A stretch of 59,471 nucleotides of DNA, from assembly GCA_001543005.1 (NCBI GenBank), contig LFLB01000034.1, positions 1 through 59,471 on the forward strand. Reading direction: 5' to 3'. The stretch is from Candidatus Spongiihabitans thiooxidans. GTDB taxonomy: Bacteria > Pseudomonadota > Gammaproteobacteria > Arenicellales > Poriferihabitantaceae. This document shows, piece by piece, positions 8,834 to 19,525 of the stretch (within the stretch, counting starts at the first letter, position 1; each line of letters starts with the position of its first letter). The position numbers and the translations under genes were made by a program. The notes under the pieces are model-generated. The model searched no databases. It was not told the DNA's origin and was given only the letters and a program-made list of their open reading frames with translations.

Positions 8834-9736
8834 GTGTTTTGGGTTGAATTGTGCAGAGGTCTTTATTATATTGAATTCCTCGCGTTAAAGCGCGTCTTAT
8901 GGGTATTTCACCTTCAGGCAAAATCACCGTTGATAGCAATAACCGAGCAGCATATTTCCGATTTCAAGCGCGATGGCGCGATCTGCATTCGCGGATTGTT
9001 CGAACCGCACTGGCTGGATTCTCTGGCCGATGGCGTGGCCCGGAATTTTGAAAATCCTGGACCCTATTCAACGGTTTATACTAAACTGGGAGAGCCGGGT
9101 GGTTTTTATGACGACTATTGCAATTGGCAGCAGATTGATCAATACAGGCAGTTTTTGGAGCAATCCCCGGCCGCGGAAATCGCCGGCAAACTGATGGGCT
9201 CGAAAACCGCGCGTATTTACCATGAGCATGTCCTGATCAAAGAGCCGGGGACCAGGCAAGCAACGCCTTGGCACCACGACATGCCGTATTATGGTGTTGA
9301 TGGCGACCAAGCCGTTTCGCTGTGGCTGCCTTTGGATCCGGTGCCGCAGGATGCCTGCCCGGAATTTATAGTGGGCAGTCATCATTGTGCAACGATGTAT
9401 TACCCGAAACAATTTCTGACCAGTAAAAACTACGGCGATGGCATTGCAGGATTTGAAACGATACCCGATATTGATGCCAACAGAGAGGCATATAAAATTT
9501 TGTCCTGGAAATTGAATCCGGGTGACTGCATCGCCTTTCACATGCGCACTATTCATGGTGCGCCACCCACAACCCATATAAAAACCCGCAGACGCGGGTT
9601 TTCTACCCGATGGATAGGCGATGATGCCCGTTTCGCTGTGCGTCCGTGGGAAACTTCACCGCCTTTTCCAGAAGTAAAATTATCTCACGGTGATAGTATG
9701 GAACATCCCAGCTTTCCGGTGCTTTGGTCAGCCTAG
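8834..9736 (+). CDS. Phytanoyl-CoA dioxygenase (PhyH) family oxygenase
   Basis: The domain begins at about 8930 with IAITEQHISDFKRDGAICIRGLF, the usual PhyH start. The iron-binding pair is H147-x-D149 in ATPWHHDMPYYG, with the distal His in IHGAPPT (about 241) and an Arg shortly after (TRRRGFSTRW). It is a cytoplasmic Fe(II)/2-oxoglutarate hydroxylase of unknown substrate; a length near 270-300 residues is normal. The listed start is a GTG that gives a 32-residue N-terminal extension unlike the family. A TTG at 8930 is the more likely true start. It faces the cas12a relic head to head across a very short gap and may share an operon with the next gene. Confidence 0.8.
   Translation: MFWVELCRGLYYIEFLALKRVLWVFHLQAKSPLIAITEQHISDFKRDGAICIRGLFEPHWLDSLADGVARNFENPGPYSTVYTKLGEPGGFYDDYCNWQQIDQYRQFLEQSPAAEIAGKLMGSKTARIYHEHVLIKEPGTRQATPWHHDMPYYGVDGDQAVSLWLPLDPVPQDACPEFIVGSHHCATMYYPKQFLTSKNYGDGIAGFETIPDIDANREAYKILSWKLNPGDCIAFHMRTIHGAPPTTHIKTRRRGFSTRWIGDDARFAVRPWETSPPFPEVKLSHGDSMEHPSFPVLWSA
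9581..9602 (+). terminator. Terminator-like perfect hairpin inside the PhyH coding region
   Basis: AAAACCCGC, loop AGAC, GCGGGTTTT: nine perfect base pairs with an A tract before and a T tract after, the shape of a bidirectional intrinsic terminator. It lies within codons for IKTRRRGFS, about 130 bases before the stop. It may be chance codon use (Arg-rich), so it is listed with low confidence as a working terminator. Confidence 0.3.
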
Positions 9737-9834
9737 ATTCATGTTATTTATGCGATGTCGAAGAAAATAATGCGGGTTGCCCAGCATAACGATACGATTG
9801 GAGTCTGCTGTTAGCGCCTACTATTCGATCCGGG

Positions 9835-10233
9835 ATGAGTTCCACTAAACAAATAGTCGATAATTACTATACTTGCTTAAAAGAGCGGGATCGTGAAAAC
9901 CTGCTTGGATTATTGTCTTCTGATATTGTGGTTACCTATCACGCCCAAGACGGTCAATTCCCCTGGGCCGGAAAATTTTATGGCTTGGCAGGATTCGACC
10001 GATTCTTTTCCATCATCAAAGACCATCTTGACATCATCGAGGTTACTATTATCGACAGCATCGTCGATAACAATAAAATGGTCAATCAATGCCAGGGAAT
10101 CTGGCAATACAAAGCCACCGGGCATATCGTCGAAGGTGGCATGGTCAACATATTCACCGTGGAAGGGGACAAGATCACAGGCTACGATGTCTATGCCGAC
10201 ACCGCCGCATTTGCTGCCGGATTCGAGGCATAA
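9835..10233 (+). CDS. SnoaL-like / nuclear transport factor 2 fold protein
   Basis: 132 residues with the pattern of an NTF2-like cone: N-terminal helix VDNYYTCLKERDRENLLGLL, strand and loop DIVVTYHAQDGQFPWAGKFYGLAGFDRFF, and C-terminal strands (CQGIWQYKATGHIVEGGMVNIFTVEGDKITGYDVYADTAAF). The family includes small-molecule isomerases, hydrolases and binding proteins, so no reaction can be assigned. It follows the PhyH gene by about 100 bases on the same strand and may be co-expressed with it. Confidence 0.75.
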   Translation: MSSTKQIVDNYYTCLKERDRENLLGLLSSDIVVTYHAQDGQFPWAGKFYGLAGFDRFFSIIKDHLDIIEVTIIDSIVDNNKMVNQCQGIWQYKATGHIVEGGMVNIFTVEGDKITGYDVYADTAAFAAGFEA

Positions 10234-10416
10234 CGGGCTTTTGTCTAGCGTGCATTTTTTATCCCCTCTATTTATTAATATAATATATTCAAATAGTTAT
10301 ATGTTTTTTGCACTGGGAAACAACCGTTTTTTGACGACAAGACTGACCAAATTAGTCTGTCAATAGTGGTGCGCTATCGTATAATTGCATCGTTATAATT
10401 ATTCATAGGTGACACC

Positions 10417-10848
10417 ATGCTGGGGTTAGCAACATTCTTTTCATCGATATTGCTCGGATCCATGCTGTTTTTCGTGAGTATCGTCGCGCCGTCGATATTC
10501 AAAAGCCTTGGCGACGATGAGGCGCTTAAATTCACCCGTTATGTGTTTCCAAAATACTACTTATGGGGAATCGCGTTATCCACTCTGGCCACCGTGCTCG
10601 CGCTCGCCGCCCGATCCTACACCTGCATCCTGTTATCGATTATCTTTTTAGGATTTGTGTACGGCCGCCAGATTCTTATACCTAAAATGGCCAGCGCCAA
10701 AGACCAGTGGCTTGCCAGCGACACGGCGCAGGATAAAGCACGCTATAAATCCTTGCACAAGCGAAGCGTAATCATTAACGCCACACAGATGGTGCTGCTT
10801 CTTATTATTGTCGTCGCTACTCAGGTCTTGCACCTCCGCCAACCTTAG
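10417..10848 (+). CDS. DUF4149 / TMEM205-like membrane protein
   Basis: 143 residues with four likely membrane segments: near 4-27, 46-66, 69-84 and 117-137. The motif FVSIVAPSIFKSLGDDEAL followed by a Phe-Pro-x-Tyr-Tyr pattern (VFPKYYLWG) matches DUF4149 proteins, related to eukaryotic TMEM205. It sits in the inner membrane; the function is unknown. It starts at an ATG about 12 bases after a TAATTATTCATAGGTGAC leader. No clear operon partner. Confidence 0.75.
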   Translation: MLGLATFFSSILLGSMLFFVSIVAPSIFKSLGDDEALKFTRYVFPKYYLWGIALSTLATVLALAARSYTCILLSIIFLGFVYGRQILIPKMASAKDQWLASDTAQDKARYKSLHKRSVIINATQMVLLLIIVVATQVLHLRQP

Positions 10849-10870
10849 CATTTGCCTGAATATCCACGGT

Positions 10871-10895
10871 TGTTGAAAACAGGTCTGTTGAAAAC
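10871..10895. repeat. Direct repeat TGTTGAAAAC, two copies, period 15
   Basis: Copies at 10871-10880 and 10886-10895 lie in the short gap just before the DUF1289 start codon. They fit the pattern of boundary duplications described in the findings. Confidence 0.7.
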
Positions 10896-10916
10896 GCGAC
10901 GCATCAGCTCATTATT

Positions 10917-11168
10917 ATGACGGAGTCAATGCCACGACGAAAATCAAATCGACGCCGCGGTCCGCACCAACCTCCCAGGCTCGATACCACCGTGCCATCG
11001 CCCTGTTTATCGGTATGCCGCTTCGACGGCGAACCTTTTTGCAGAGGTTGTTATCGAAATGCTGATGAGATTCGTGAATGGATCATCATGTCCGGCGAGC
11101 AAAAGCAGGCAGTTTTGGCGCTTATTGCGGCGCGGCGCGAACAAGAAACCGGCGAACAAATCTGGTAG
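10917..11168 (+). CDS. DUF1289 family protein
   Basis: A small 83-residue protein with a basic N-terminus (RRKSNRRRG) and a cysteine cluster: SPCLSVCRFDGEPFCRGCYRNADEIREW. This is the DUF1289 signature (Pro-Cys-x3-Cys, then Cys-x-Gly-Cys), presumed to bind metal or an Fe-S centre. Function unknown. It ends 79 bases from the 3' end of hutH, which runs toward it. Confidence 0.85.
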   Translation: MTESMPRRKSNRRRGPHQPPRLDTTVPSPCLSVCRFDGEPFCRGCYRNADEIREWIIMSGEQKQAVLALIAARREQETGEQIW

Positions 11169-11247
11169 CCGCAAGACGATCACGGCATGGCTATCACGGC
11201 ATATTCTCGTGGACGAATTGACTTATCGAACGCTGCTTGCGCCGTAT

Positions 11248-12807
11248 TCAACCGATCAACTGAAGAAGGTTATCCGACCCGACCGCATCGACTATTTCCC
11301 CGTCTTCAACCAGTCGCGCCGCGGCTTTTATGTCGGTTGCCATAAATCGATCGTGGTCCAGTCGATCGACTTTATGCCTCAGCACGGCAATGACAATTTG
11401 CAATGGCTCGCTGGTCTTTATCGGTTGGCGAAATTGTACGCCCTGGGTTGCGGTAAGCAGTTCGATGGCGACGATATTGGCAAGATTCTTGTTCATGCCC
11501 ATTAGCCGATATGCGCCATGGCAGGCCATGGAAACGTGATCTTCCTGATTCGCGTTGGTTGGCGTTGAATCGATGGAGCAGGGTGCCGCTGTTTGCTTGT
11601 TTTCGGACATTAATGCCGCCGCCGTTATTTCCGCGACCATAAAACCGCAGTTCAGCCCGGGCCGCGGCGATAAAAATGCGGGCAATCCATAATTTAGCGC
11701 GGGATCAACCACGGTGGCGATGCGCCTTTCAGTAATCGACCCGATTTCCGCGATGACCAGAGCGCATTGATCGGCGGCGAAGGCAACCGGCTCTGCGTGG
11801 AAATTGCCGCCGGAAAGAATTTCGTTGCTGTCGGCAATCACCAGCGGATTATCAGTTACCGCATTGGCTTCGATTGCCAAGGTATTTGCGACTTGGCGGA
11901 GTTGATCAACACAAGCCCCCATAACCTGAGGCTGGCAGCGCAAACAATAGGGGTCCTGCACCCGTTCATCACGGTCACGGTGGGATTCCCGAATAGCCGA
12001 TCCATGTAGCAGTGCGCGCAGGGATTCGGCAACATCGAGTTGACCACGGTGGCCTCTTAGCTGATGAATTTCTGATCGGAAGGGTACGGTGGAAGCCATC
12101 ATCGCGTCGCTGGACATTGCACCAGTGACCAATGCGGATTGGCAATAACGCCAGGTATCAAATAATCCCGCCAAAGCCAACGCAGTGGATACCTGAGTGC
12201 CATTAATCATTCCAAGACCTTCTTTTGGTCCGAGTTCCAACGGCCTTAGCCCGCATTTTTTCAAAGCCATATCGGCGTTGCGCGTCTGCCCCTGATAATT
12301 TATCTGACCTTCTCCAATCATCGCGGCAGTCATATGCGCCAACGGTGCCAGATCCCCGGATGCGCCTACCGAGCCTTTGGCGGGAATGACTGGAATCAAG
12401 TCTTTATTTAGCATGGACTCCAGTTGCTCAATCACCTGCCAGCCCACGCCGGACGCACCGCGACCAAGCGAAGCCATCTTCAACACCATAACCAGACGCA
12501 CTACGCCATCAGGCAGATTCGGTCCAACACCACAACAATGGGAAAGGATTAGATTTCGTTGAAGCTGGGTGGTTTGCTGCACGGCAATTCGCGTATTGGC
12601 CAGTTTGCCGAAACCAGTGTTGATACCATAAACCGCATCGTCGCCCTGTACGGCGGCGCGAACAATGTCAGCCGCACGATCAACGGCATCTTTGCAGCCA
12701 CGCTCGATTAGCCACGCTTGATTAAAATCCGCGCCGGGTTTGCGGTAAACAGACTCCAATTGCTTCAGGGTTAACTGGCCAGCGGTTATTTTCATGGCGG
12801 TTATCAC
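11248..12807 (-). CDS. hutH: Histidine ammonia-lyase
   Basis: Removes ammonia from L-histidine to give urocanate, the first step of histidine degradation in the cytoplasm. The catalytic MIO group forms from A149-S150-G151 in [17 protein letters not shown], and [11 protein letters not shown] near 60-70 is the conserved Tyr loop. At 519 residues it has the family's usual length. The listed GTG overlaps the hutF stop by four bases (GTGA); an ATG at 12795 is another possible start. The tight coupling with hutF indicates one transcript from the promoter near 14.25 kb. Confidence 0.96.
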   Translation of the reverse strand: MITAMKITAGQLTLKQLESVYRKPGADFNQAWLIERGCKDAVDRAADIVRAAVQGDDAVYGINTGFGKLANTRIAVQQTTQLQRNLILSHCCGVGPNLPDGVVRLVMVLKMASLGRGASGVGWQVIEQLESMLNKDLIPVIPAKGSVGASGDLAPLAHMTAAMIGEGQINYQGQTRNADMALKKCGLRPLELGPKEGLGMINGTQVSTALALAGLFDTWRYCQSALVTGAMSSDAMMASTVPFRSEIHQLRGHRGQLDVAESLRALLHGSAIRESHRDRDERVQDPYCLRCQPQVMGACVDQLRQVANTLAIEANAVTDNPLVIADSNEILSGGNFHAEPVAFAADQCALVIAEIGSITERRIATVVDPALNYGLPAFLSPRPGLNCGFMVAEITAAALMSENKQTAAPCSIDSTPTNANQEDHVSMACHGAYRLMGMNKNLANIVAIELLTATQGVQFRQPIKTSEPLQIVIAVLRHKVDRLDHDRFMATDIKAAARLVEDGEIVDAVGSDNLLQLIG

Positions 12808-14219
12808 GATTTGGCAAGCTCATCAATGACACGCTTGAATGCGCGCTCAATTTTTTCTTGATGGTGATGATGGCCATGGTCGATCACCTTGACCCCGCCG
12901 ACATAAACGTCCTGAATCAAGTTTTCATTGCCAGAGAACAACCAACTGTCCATCAAGTCCTGTTCGGTTCTATAGTACAGGCGCGGATGTTGGCTATCGA
13001 GAACGATGAAATCTGCGCGTTGCCCGACGGCTATGCTGCCAATTTTTGCGCCGCTGCTTTGACGCCCACCCGCCAGTGCGGAACAATACAATGCCATGCC
13101 GGTATTCAGGTTTTGCTTATCTGCCATGACATTGCGTTGTTTATACGACAACCGCTGACCATATTCCAACCATCGCAACTCTTCCACCGGGCTGATGGAG
13201 ATATGGCTGTCCGAGCCAATCGCCCATACGCCGCCTTGATTAACATAGTCGATCAAGTTGAAAAAACCATCGCCCAGATTCGCCTCGGTGGTCGGACATA
13301 ATCCAGCTACCGAGCCACTTTGTGCAAAACGGGTGGTTTCCTGGTCATTCATATGAGTTGCGTGAATCAGGCACCATTGTTGATCCACATCGAATCGATT
13401 GAGCAACCACTCCAGCGGGCGTTCGCCGCACCACGCCATGCAGTCATCGACTTCCCTGATTTGCTCGGCCACATGCACATGAATTGCCGCAAGTTGCGTT
13501 TTGGGGAGCGCATCAATGACTTCGTTGAGCAGCGGTTCTGTGATCGCCCTCAGCGAGTGCGGGGCGATGCCCACGGCGCAATTGCGGTGTTCTGAATTTT
13601 TTACCGCGTCAAATAAACTTTGGACAATTTCACAAAACGACTCAATATTATTCAAAAACCGTTTCTGCCCGGCGAGCGCGTCTTGTCCGCCAAATCCGCC
13701 GTAGCGATAGAGCACCGGTAGCGCCGTAAAACCAATACCAAGATCACCGGCTGCCTGCATACACTGCAAAGTCATCTCCGCTTTGTTGGCATAGGCATCG
13801 CCCTTTTGATCGTGATGAAGATATTGAAACTCCCCGACATGGGTGTATCCCGCTTTCAACATTTCCAGATATAACTGCTGTGCAATAGCGTACAGGTGTT
13901 GGGGTTGAATGCGCTCAAGATAGTGATACATCGCCACGCGCCAGGTCCAAAAACTGTCTATGGTTTTATGCTCATTTTCGACAAACCAACCGGCTTTTTC
14001 CCCGAGACCGGCCATGGCGCGTTGATGGGCATGGGAATGGCAGTTCGGCATCCCCGGAATGATGCATCCAGCCACGGTTTGGTATTCGGTGTTGTTCTTT
14101 GGCCTGAGTCGTTGTACGCCAACAAAATCGCCATTCGGGTTGATTTCCACTGCGACATTTGTGGCCCAGCCATCGGCCAATAAAACGGATTCAAATAATA
14201 GTTTCGAGCTTGCTGTCAA
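12804..14219 (-). CDS. hutF: Formimidoylglutamate deiminase
   Basis: An amidohydrolase-fold enzyme of 471 residues that deiminates N-formimidoyl-L-glutamate to N-formylglutamate and ammonia. The metal site motif [11 protein letters not shown] appears near residues 61-71, H-x-H-V-A-E-Q (IHVHVAEQ) in the middle and SDSHIS near 340. Its presence shows the five-step, Pseudomonas-type route, in contrast to the HutG formiminoglutamase route. The next enzyme, N-formylglutamate deformylase, is not in the window. First gene of the minus-strand hut pair; it diverges from hutI. Confidence 0.94.
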   Translation of the reverse strand: MTASSKLLFESVLLADGWATNVAVEINPNGDFVGVQRLRPKNNTEYQTVAGCIIPGMPNCHSHAHQRAMAGLGEKAGWFVENEHKTIDSFWTWRVAMYHYLERIQPQHLYAIAQQLYLEMLKAGYTHVGEFQYLHHDQKGDAYANKAEMTLQCMQAAGDLGIGFTALPVLYRYGGFGGQDALAGQKRFLNNIESFCEIVQSLFDAVKNSEHRNCAVGIAPHSLRAITEPLLNEVIDALPKTQLAAIHVHVAEQIREVDDCMAWCGERPLEWLLNRFDVDQQWCLIHATHMNDQETTRFAQSGSVAGLCPTTEANLGDGFFNLIDYVNQGGVWAIGSDSHISISPVEELRWLEYGQRLSYKQRNVMADKQNLNTGMALYCSALAGGRQSSGAKIGSIAVGQRADFIVLDSQHPRLYYRTEQDLMDSWLFSGNENLIQDVYVGGVKVIDHGHHHHQEKIERAFKRVIDELAKS

Positions 14220-14337
14220 ATTGCACCTCTACCATCGCAGAAACGCTGGCGTAAAGTCAATACTGTTGTGCCATGATAAAGTATGACCTTCCAAATGACA
14301 ATCACAGACAGAATAATTACAACATGTTAATTACAAC
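14220..14337. promoter_or_regulatory. Divergent hut promoter region
   Basis: The 118 bases between hutF and hutI must carry both promoters. The right end holds two perfect 14-base copies with the palindromic core AACATGTT, which could be an operator half-site pair, although it overlaps the hutI start codon. No hutC regulator gene is in the window, and I do not see the TGTATATACA-like HutC site. Confidence 0.4.
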
Positions 14338-14342
14338 ATGTT
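14315..14342 (+). repeat. Perfect 14-base duplication over the hutI start codon
   Basis: AATTACAACATGTT occurs at 14315-14328 and again at 14329-14342. Each copy contains an ATG. The second (14338) starts hutI. The first (14324) opens a six-codon frame, MLITTC, that ends at 14344 inside hutI in another frame. Confidence 0.9.
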
Positions 14343-15555
14343 AATCAAAGATGCATGCCTTGCCACCATGACCGAAGACGGGCGTTATGGTCTGATTGCC
14401 GATGGCGCGATCAGCATCCGCGATGGACGAATTCAATGGGTTGGAGCGCGCCAGACTGTGCCGGAATATATCATGGACGATCTCGCGGACGGTGCTGAGG
14501 CGCATGATTGTGGCGGCAGGTTGATCACCCCAGGGCTGATTGACTGCCATACCCATATTGTCTATGCCGGTAATCGGGCCGCCGAGTTTGAGAAACGTCT
14601 GCAGGGTGTCAGTTATCAGGCAATCGCCAAAGCGGGCGGCGGGATTGCGGCTACGGTCAGCGCAACCCGAGCGGCGACCAAGGATGATCTGATTGCCCAA
14701 TCCTTACCGCGTCTCAGGCGCTTGATGGCAGAGGGCGTCACCACGATTGAGATCAAATCCGGTTACGGACTCGATACTGAAAACGAAATTAAAATGCTCG
14801 GTGCCGCCGATGCGCTGGCCGAGCGCGCGGGTATTCGGGTTCAAAAAACATTTCTGGGCGCTCATGCTGTACCACCAGAATATGCCGGGCGTCAACACGA
14901 CTACATCAATCTGGTGTGCCAGGAGATGTTGCCCGCAGCTTATGCAGCGCGCCTGGTTGATGCCGTGGATGCCTTCGTTGAAGGCATTGCTTTTTCGGTC
15001 GAACAAGTTGAGCAGGTATTTGATGCCGCAAAAAAACTCGGCCTGCCGATTAAGCTGCATGCGGAACAGTTAAGTCATTTGGGCGGTGCGAAAATGGCGG
15101 CTGGCAAAGGCGCTCTTTCCGTCGATCACCTTGAGTATTTACCGCCCGAAGAGGTTGCGGATTTGGCCAAAGCCGGCACTGTCGCCGTATTACTGCCGGG
15201 CGCTTTTTACTTTTTAAAAGAAACAAAATTACCCCCGGTCCATGCGCTTAGAGAAAATCTGGTGCCGATTGCCATTGCCACAGATTGCAATCCTGGAAGC
15301 TCGCCGGTAACTTCCCTGCTATTGACTATGAACATGGCTTGCACATTTTTTTCCCTGACCCCGGCCGAGTCGCTAAGAGCGGTTACACTCAATGCGGCAA
15401 AGGCATTGGGGTTGCAAGATGAAATCGGCAGCCTTGAAGTAGGCAAGCACGCGGACCTGGTAATATGGGATACCAACAATCCAGCCGATTTGGCGTACAA
15501 TATCGGGTTGAATCCGTGCCACAGAATTATGGTCGGCGGAAAATGGCAGGCGTGA
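14338..15555 (+). CDS. hutI: Imidazolonepropionase
   Basis: Hydrolyses imidazolone-5-propionate to N-formimidoyl-L-glutamate, third step of histidine degradation. A 405-residue amidohydrolase: the metal-binding [10 protein letters not shown] follows LIDC near 68-80, [12 protein letters not shown] and DHLEYL lie in the middle, and [10 protein letters not shown] near 316-325 carries the catalytic Asp. The start is set by homology of the N-terminus ([11 protein letters not shown]); there is no good ribosome site upstream because the duplicated 14-mer occupies it. It is followed by hutU after 57 bases on the same strand. Confidence 0.95.
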   Translation: MLIKDACLATMTEDGRYGLIADGAISIRDGRIQWVGARQTVPEYIMDDLADGAEAHDCGGRLITPGLIDCHTHIVYAGNRAAEFEKRLQGVSYQAIAKAGGGIAATVSATRAATKDDLIAQSLPRLRRLMAEGVTTIEIKSGYGLDTENEIKMLGAADALAERAGIRVQKTFLGAHAVPPEYAGRQHDYINLVCQEMLPAAYAARLVDAVDAFVEGIAFSVEQVEQVFDAAKKLGLPIKLHAEQLSHLGGAKMAAGKGALSVDHLEYLPPEEVADLAKAGTVAVLLPGAFYFLKETKLPPVHALRENLVPIAIATDCNPGSSPVTSLLLTMNMACTFFSLTPAESLRAVTLNAAKALGLQDEIGSLEVGKHADLVIWDTNNPADLAYNIGLNPCHRIMVGGKWQA

Positions 15556-15612
15556 AAATGACACGCTCGGCAAACTGATTTTCAGCACCGAAATTTAATC
15601 CGGTAAAACAAA

Positions 15613-17286
15613 ATGTTACTTGGGCGAATAGATAAAACCCGATCGATTAAATCGCCCACTGGAACGAAACTCAGTTGCAAGAGCTGGCTGACCGAAGCCG
15701 CATTTCGCATGATCCAGAACAATCTGGATGCGGAAGTGGCAGAAAAACCCGAGGAATTGATTGTGTACGGCGGCCTGGGTCGTGCCGCTCGGGATTGGCA
15801 AAGTTTTGACAAAATTCTGGAATGCCTTGTGCAACTGGAAGATGATGAAAGTTTGCTGGTGCAATCGGGCAAGCCGGTCGGCGTATTCAAAACGCATACC
15901 GACGCGCCTCGGGTATTGATTGCAAATTCCAATCTGGTGCCGGCCTGGGCCAACTGGGATCATTTCAACGAGCTCGACCGCAAAGGCTTGATGATGTACG
16001 GACAAATGACCGCTGGGTCGTGGATATATATCGGCAGTCAGGGAATTGCCCAGGGCACCTATGAAACATTCGTAGAAGCCGGGCGCCAACATTTTAATGG
16101 TAACACCAAAGGAAAATGGATTTTCACTTCCGGGCTTGGTGGTATGGGCGGCGCACAACCATTGGCAGCAACTATGGCGGGTTATTGCATACTTTGTGTG
16201 GAATGTGATGCTACCCGTATCGATTTTAGACTACAAACTAAATACCTTGACCACAAAGCAAAACATCTGGATCAGGCTTTAGCCATGATTCAGCGTGCCT
16301 GCGCGAAAGGGCAAGCTATTTCTGTAGGCCTGCTTGGCAACGGTGCTGAAGTTATTGCTGAGTTAGCCAAACGCAATATCAAACCTGACCTGGTTACCGA
16401 TCAGACTTCCGCTCATGATCCTGTGAACGGTTATTTGCCGGTCGGCTGGAGCATGGAGAAGTGGCAACGGGAAAGAAAAAATAATCCTCAAAAAGTTGCC
16501 GAAGAAGCACGAAAATCCATGGCCTATCATGTCAAGACTATGCTGGCGTTTCATAAACAAGGCGTGCCTACGGTCGACTATGGCAATAATATTCGCCAGG
16601 AAGCGCTGAATTATGGGGTCGAAAATGCATTTGATTTCCCAGGATTTGTGCCTGCTTACATTCGTCCGCTATTTTGCCGTGGGATCGGGCCGTTTAGATG
16701 GGTGGCACTGTCCGGCGATGCGCAAGACATTTATAAAACCGATGCCAAGGTGAAGGCGTTGATTGCGGATGATCCGCATTTGCACAATTGGCTGGATATG
16801 GCTCGGGAAAAAATCAGCTTTCAAGGACTGCCAGCCAGAATTTGTTGGGTCGGTCTGGGACACAGACACCGGCTCGGTTTGGCGTTTAATGAGATGGTGC
16901 GCAACGGTGAATTAAAGGCGCCGATTGTTATCGGCCGGGATCATCTCGATGCCGGGTCTGTGGCCAGCCCGAACCGGGAAACTGAATCCATGATTGATGG
17001 CTCCGATGCGGTTTCTGATTGGCCATTGTTAAATGCCTTGCTGGGCACGGCTGGTGGTGCGACCTGGGTTGCGTTGCATCATGGTGGTGGTGTCGGTATG
17101 GGTTTTTCTCAACATGCCGGGGTAGTGATCGTGGCTGATGGCACGGAAGCCGCCGATAAACGCCTTGCTCGGGTGCTGTGGAACGATCCCGCCGTTGGGG
17201 TGATGCGACATGCTGATGCGGGATATAAACAGGCCAGGCAATGCGCCCGGGAGAACAATCTGAACCTCTGCGCCATTAAAATTTAA
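15613..17286 (+). CDS. hutU: Urocanate hydratase
   Basis: Adds water to urocanate to give imidazolone propionate, using tightly bound NAD+. The 557 residues match the family length. Conserved stretches include [40 protein letters not shown] (the NAD-binding glycine motif) and [15 protein letters not shown], with the active-site Cys region [20 protein letters not shown]. It forms the plus-strand half of the split hut locus with hutI. An AT-rich restriction-modification cassette follows 47 bases later, so the hut operon marks the edge of the inserted block. Confidence 0.96.
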   Translation: MLLGRIDKTRSIKSPTGTKLSCKSWLTEAAFRMIQNNLDAEVAEKPEELIVYGGLGRAARDWQSFDKILECLVQLEDDESLLVQSGKPVGVFKTHTDAPRVLIANSNLVPAWANWDHFNELDRKGLMMYGQMTAGSWIYIGSQGIAQGTYETFVEAGRQHFNGNTKGKWIFTSGLGGMGGAQPLAATMAGYCILCVECDATRIDFRLQTKYLDHKAKHLDQALAMIQRACAKGQAISVGLLGNGAEVIAELAKRNIKPDLVTDQTSAHDPVNGYLPVGWSMEKWQRERKNNPQKVAEEARKSMAYHVKTMLAFHKQGVPTVDYGNNIRQEALNYGVENAFDFPGFVPAYIRPLFCRGIGPFRWVALSGDAQDIYKTDAKVKALIADDPHLHNWLDMAREKISFQGLPARICWVGLGHRHRLGLAFNEMVRNGELKAPIVIGRDHLDAGSVASPNRETESMIDGSDAVSDWPLLNALLGTAGGATWVALHHGGGVGMGFSQHAGVVIVADGTEAADKRLARVLWNDPAVGVMRHADAGYKQARQCARENNLNLCAIKI

Positions 17287-17333
17287 TGGCAATTAATTAG
17301 AGATTTCTAAAGGCCTAAACAAATCGTGGTAAA

Positions 17334-18167
17334 ATGAAACATAAAATATATTTCAAGAATTCCCAAAAAATGGATGATATTTCTGATGAAACTGTTGACT
17401 TAATTGTTACATCGCCGCCTTATTTTAACGTCAAAAACTATTCCAAAGATGGTTATCAGAATGAGGTTCATTCAAAAAAACATGTAAATCAAATAGGAGA
17501 CATCACCAACTACAAAACTTTCATAAAACGACTATTGAAAGTTTGGAACGAATGCGAAAGAGTATTGAAGCCAAATGGAAAATTAGTTATCAATACACCT
17601 TTAATGCCAATGAAAAAGAAAGAATTTTCCACGCACTACAATAGGCATATATTTGATTTAAATTCTGATATTCAAAACTCTATCCTTTATCAAAAAAACG
17701 CTAAAATGTTTTTATTTGACACCTATATTTGGAATAGAACTAACACATCCAAAAACCTAATGTTTGGTAGTTATCCGTATCCAAGAAATTTTTACGCCCA
17801 AAATACTAGTGAATTTATTACTGTTTATGTTAAAGATGGCCTGCCTATAAATAAACTTTCAAGCAACATTAAAGAAAAAAGCAAGTTAACCCAAAAAGAA
17901 TGGATTGAATACACCAAACAAATTTGGAATATATCGATACCTAATAAAAATGATTTAGCATTTGGTGAACACGCTGCTTTAATGCCAGAAGAGATAGTCA
18001 GACGGTGCATAAAATTATTCAGCTTTGAAAATGATGTGATATTAGATCCATTTGCAGGAAGTGGCACAACTCTAAAAGTAGCCAAAGAGCTAAAACGACA
18101 ATCCATTGGATATGAAATAATGCGGAAGTATAAAGAAATTATAGAAAAGAAATTAAACAGTGTTTAG
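17334..18167 (+). CDS. DNA methyltransferase 1 of a PLD-type restriction-modification system
   Basis: A beta-class amino-methyltransferase of 277 residues: motif IV TSPPYF at 26-31 comes before motif I DPFAGSGTT near 238-246. TSPPY more often goes with N4-cytosine methylation, but this does not prove the base. It protects host DNA against the nuclease encoded 8 bases downstream. The gene is much more AT-rich than hutU before it and ribA after the cassette, a sign of transfer. The recognition sequence cannot be read from the sequence. Confidence 0.9.
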   Translation: MKHKIYFKNSQKMDDISDETVDLIVTSPPYFNVKNYSKDGYQNEVHSKKHVNQIGDITNYKTFIKRLLKVWNECERVLKPNGKLVINTPLMPMKKKEFSTHYNRHIFDLNSDIQNSILYQKNAKMFLFDTYIWNRTNTSKNLMFGSYPYPRNFYAQNTSEFITVYVKDGLPINKLSSNIKEKSKLTQKEWIEYTKQIWNISIPNKNDLAFGEHAALMPEEIVRRCIKLFSFENDVILDPFAGSGTTLKVAKELKRQSIGYEIMRKYKEIIEKKLNSV

Positions 18168-18175
18168 GAGCTTTT

Positions 18176-19525
18176 ATGTTTGTACAAAATCAAATCAGAC
18201 ATTTAAATAATCATAAAGATGTCATCATTGCTGAGATGCAAAAAGCAGATCAAATGCTGTTTGTTGTCGCCTACGTTAGAGAAAATGGTGTTGATGTTAT
18301 TTTAGAAAAAATCAAAGACAAGCCAACTAAACTACTTTGTAGTTTAGATATGGGTATAACACAGTTATCAGGGATCGAAAAATTGCTTGCAAACAATGTA
18401 GAAGTTAAAGTGTATAAAAGCTATGAAGGAACATTTCATCCTAAAATTTGGCTTTTTGGTAAAAATAAGAAATGGAAAATGTTAATTGGTTCTGCAAATC
18501 TAACGCGTGCAGCGTTTGTAGATAATGTAGAGGCAAGCGTACTAGTGGAAGATCAAGATACCACTTCAAATGCCTTAATGTTTTTCAATTATTTATGGGA
18601 TAAAGAAAATTCAAGTACAATCAGTAAAGATGAAATTATTTCATTGAAAAACAAAATTAACGAGAGAAAAGCATTTAAAAACAAGTCTGCACAAATCACT
18701 CAAGCAGCAAATTCAGATGATACTTCAAAGATAGATGTGCTTTTAGAATATACAAAAAATTGAATAGATATTCCAAAATATGCCAGCAAAGGTATTAGTA
18801 CTTTATGGCGTGGATGGTATGTTATTCCAGATCAAGGGCTAATAAATGATCAAAAAATACAACATTTGAAATCATATTTGCCTTTCATAAAAAATGATCT
18901 CTTGATGGGTAAGAATTTCAACGATAAAAACTATAATAAACTTCTTGACCAATTTAAGAAAGATAGTCAATTTCAAAGAAAAAACTTAAAAACCTCAATG
19001 CATGGCTTATTTGTCAGGCAAGCAAAGAACTATCTTATAAAATTCGGATGGTGTTATCATCCTATTAACAACCGAGGGAAGATTGATAAAAAAGTGCTTT
19101 CTCTAACGGATTTAGGTCGTCATGTTGCGCAATGTCAAAACTTGGAAAGTGTAAAAATTCTATACACTGATTATTTTAGTGGTTATTTATTTAATGGTTT
19201 GGCCATTGTTCAATTCACCAAAAAGTTATTACAAAGATTAGATTATTTAGATATAAATGAATTCAATTATTTTGTGACCCATGCGTATAATGATGATGAT
19301 CTAGAAACCATCGTTGATCTAGTTAAAGTTTATCGATCGCTTTCAACTAATCAAATATTCCGTAATAAATTTTCTGAGTATTTTCATAAAATAAAAGAGC
19401 CAACCGCTCATGCTGTTTACAGTAACTATACTAAAAGTATTCGGCACACGGTAAGTGCTATTGGTTGGTGCGATGGCTTTTCTCTGAATGATGACTTTGT
19501 GTTGAGATTAAGCGATGCAAAATGA
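18176..19525 (+). pseudogene. PLD-superfamily restriction endonuclease interrupted by an in-frame TGA
   Basis: The first 195 codons encode a phospholipase D-type nuclease domain: H88-x-K90 in TFHPKIWLFG, then IGSANLT at 104-110, as in BfiI and NgoFVII-type enzymes. A TGA at 18761-18763 stops the frame after LLEYTKN. The same frame continues at once with IDIPKYASKGISTLWRGWYV and runs 253 more codons to 19525 without another stop. The simplest reading is Trp(TGG) to stop. The C-terminal part (to LNDDFVLRLSDAK) probably recognises DNA. The last 11 bases overlap the second methyltransferase. It is either inactive or a shortened nuclease domain; a sequencing error is also possible. Confidence 0.8.

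Noticed and set aside
11059..11505. Long plus-strand frame over the end of hutH
   Set aside because: It overlaps two well-supported genes in other frames and has no motif; a shadow frame.
18761..18763. TGA recoded as tryptophan or selenocysteine in the PLD nuclease
   Set aside because: Other genes in the window use TGA as a normal stop, and no SECIS-like hairpin is evident; a simple nonsense change is likelier.
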